A stretch of 64,000 nt of DNA, from assembly GCA_001643675.2 (NCBI GenBank), contig LSRY02000043.1:465001-529000 (forward strand), given 5' to 3'. Below, piece after piece: positions 62,501-64,000 of this stretch (positions are counted from its first letter, which is position 1; each line of letters opens with the position of its first letter). A model generated the notes under the pieces. It ran no database searches, was not told the DNA's origin, and was given only the letters and a program-made list of their open reading frames with translations. The DNA comes from Monocercomonoides exilis. Taxonomy: Eukaryota; Preaxostyla; Oxymonadida; Polymastigidae. A program made the translations under genes and the position numbers.

Positions 62501-64000
62501 AAGAAGAAGAAGAAGAAGAAGAAGAAAGAGAAGAAAGAGAAGAAGAAGATTTTGTGGGTAAAACACTCGAAAGTGAATGCTGAAGCTGCAAAGCAGCAGT
62601 TAAGCACTTTATTTTGTGTTCTTCTCCTTTTTTCTCTTCCTTTCCTTCTCCTTTCTCTTTCTCTTCCTTCTCTTTCTCTTTCTCCTTCTTCATCACCAGC
62701 ATCTTCTCATCCCCATACCCCAAACAATCACAGAAATAGTACAAATTGCCATTTGTGTACTGAACAAGCGGAGAAATAAACGAAAGTTGGGTGTTTTCAT
62801 CCAAATGCGATGGAGAAAGACTCGAAAACGCTTCGGTTTCCCGAGAAATAGAAGAGTTCGGAGAATTAGAAGAGCTCGGAGAAATAGAGTTGTTTGCTTT
62901 CCTGTCATTTTTTATTTTTCCGGCTGAATTGGCGGGAGAGCTGTCAAAATCAGGCAACAATCCTTCTTTTCCTTCTTTTGCTCCTTTTCCTTCTTTTTCT
63001 GCTAATTTTCCGTTTTCTTTCTCTTCTTTCTGGTTTGTTTTGCTTCGCCACATCCATCCGAATAGCTTTTCTGTTAGAGAAGCAGGAGGAGGAGGAAGAG
63101 AAGGAGAAGGAGAAGGAGAAGAAGAAGAAATAACATTTTCATTTCCATTTATTTCTACATCTATGCCAATATCTGAAGGGTTAGATGCGTTTGTTGCTGG
63201 ACTAACAAATGGAGGAAGAAGAGGAGAAGAAGAATTTGAAGGATAAGAAGAAGAAGAAGAAGAAGAAGCACTTGAAGACGAAAAATAATCAATTCTCGAT
63301 TCAATTTGTTCTTTTTCGACTTTATCGACTTTTCCCTTTTTTTGCTCTGCTAATTTCTGGTTTGCTTCCTTCATCCTTTTCCGAAATTCGGCTTGTTCTG
63401 CCTCTTTTCGCTTTTCCATTTCGCTCAAAATGTCTCTTTCTCTTTCTTCTTCTCCTTTTTCCATTCCTTCTCCTCCTTCCCCTTCTCCTCCTCTTCTTCC
63501 TGCTTTCCTCCTCAAATTCATTAATTTCACATTTTCTTCTTCACTTCCTTCACTTCCTTCTTCTTCTTCCTCTTCCTCCACTCCCAGTTTTCCATCATAG
63601 AACTTTTCATTCCATTGGCTTCCAAAACAGAACAAATCCACCACAATTTCATTGGCTGTTAGAATTTTCGCAATTTCTGTCCAGAACGAAAGAGAAGCCG
63701 AAGCGAAGAGGAGAAGAAGAGAAGAAGAAGAAGAAGAAGAGAGAAGAAGAGAAGAAGAAGAGGAAGAAGAAGAGGAAGAGTAATAAGAAGAAGCATAAGA
63801 AGCAACAGTTCTGAAGGGATAAGTGACGATGTTAGAGAGGAAGGAGAGGAAGGAGCGAGTCAGAGGAAAAGCAGAAGCAGAAGAGGAAGAAGAAGAAGAA
63901 GAAGAAGAATGAAGAGAATTGTTGTACAAATCGAGAAGAATGCCAAATGAATGCGGGAGGGGAAAAGGGAATGGAGTGTAGAGAAAAGCGAGCAATGAAA
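59597..64000 (-). CDS. Sec23/Sec24-family COPII coat-like protein (5' end outside window)
   Basis: Probable COPII coat component acting in ER-to-Golgi vesicle budding. The large exon runs from the window edge to 60035. Exon 2 is 59932-59765 and exon 3 is 59691-59597 (TAG), joined by introns with GTTTGA and GTTTGT donors; this gives NIFLEGDGYITFKQFF near the C-terminus. Trunk-domain hallmarks are ILTANEIVVDLFCFGSQW and, after a long insertion, LVQYTNGNLYYF, equivalent to the family's TGG-x-x-YYY. A beta-sandwich-like piece (RGRNITLSVQCTPEFSV) and a late segment (SLECVIVHRKTGE) follow. The protein is massively expanded by poly-Ser, poly-Glu and Lys/Glu insertions, so it is far longer than usual. 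There is no ATG at the window edge, so the start and the zinc finger are presumably beyond 64000. Sec23 versus Sec24 is not decided. Confidence 0.6.
62430..62552 (-). repeat. Poly-Ser-coding (TCT/TCC)n tract
   Basis: A nearly pure purine run on the plus strand (GAA/GGA triplets) encodes more than 30 consecutive Ser on the minus strand within the Sec23/Sec24-like gene. Similar shorter tracts occur at about 62240-62310, 63245-63270 and 63715-63780. Confidence 0.85.

Noticed and set aside
1-64000. CRISPR arrays, rRNA and tRNA genes
   Set aside because: No regularly spaced repeats, rRNA-like blocks or cloverleaf-forming sequence with a T-loop consensus were noticed by eye. A covariance-model tRNA search could still find one I missed.

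Overview
This is a eukaryotic nuclear window from an AT-rich protist genome. Genes are interrupted by short spliceosomal introns, Ser/Glu/Pro-rich insertions are common, and the standard stop codons are used. The giant beta-helix receptor genes with a C-terminal kinase-like module match what I remember of oxymonad (Preaxostyla) genomes such as Monocercomonoides. That assignment is recollection plus inference, not a database result.

Layout. 1-2339 is AT-rich intergenic DNA. 2340-8415 (+) is a five-exon GPI ethanolamine phosphate transferase-like gene whose second intron carries a 341-nt pure pyrimidine tract. 9189-21425 (+) is a receptor-like pseudokinase gene of about 4,078 codons with beta-helix repeats and one in-frame TGA. 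21426-24667 holds several inverted-repeat (MITE-like) elements. 24668-32520 (+) is a broken paralogue of the receptor gene. An 842-bp stretch encoding the pseudokinase module is identical between the two paralogues although everything around it has diverged.

33371-35946 is a complete pogo/Tigger-like DNA transposon with 42-bp terminal inverted repeats flanked by TA; its transposase is damaged. 37705-42524 is, in my reading, a DIRS-like tyrosine-recombinase element on the minus strand. It has unequal inverted termini and an internal block that is the reverse complement of the joined two ends, together with a decayed recombinase and about 1.7 kb of degenerate repeats. 46551-51405 contains two further transposase relics or genes. 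51771-53166 is a third, truncated beta-helix receptor relic.

54053-56657 (-) is a Ser-rich locus I cannot resolve. 58842-59444 (-) is ribosomal protein L24 in three exons, the first only 5 nt long. 59597-64000 (-) is a Sec23/Sec24-like COPII gene running off the window edge.

The housekeeping genes (GPI transferase, L24, Sec24-like) are at the two ends. The middle 45 kb is a repeat-rich accessory region where surface-receptor genes duplicate, exchange segments and decay among transposons. Introns in genes and transposons share a donor of the type GTTTGN or GTATGT.
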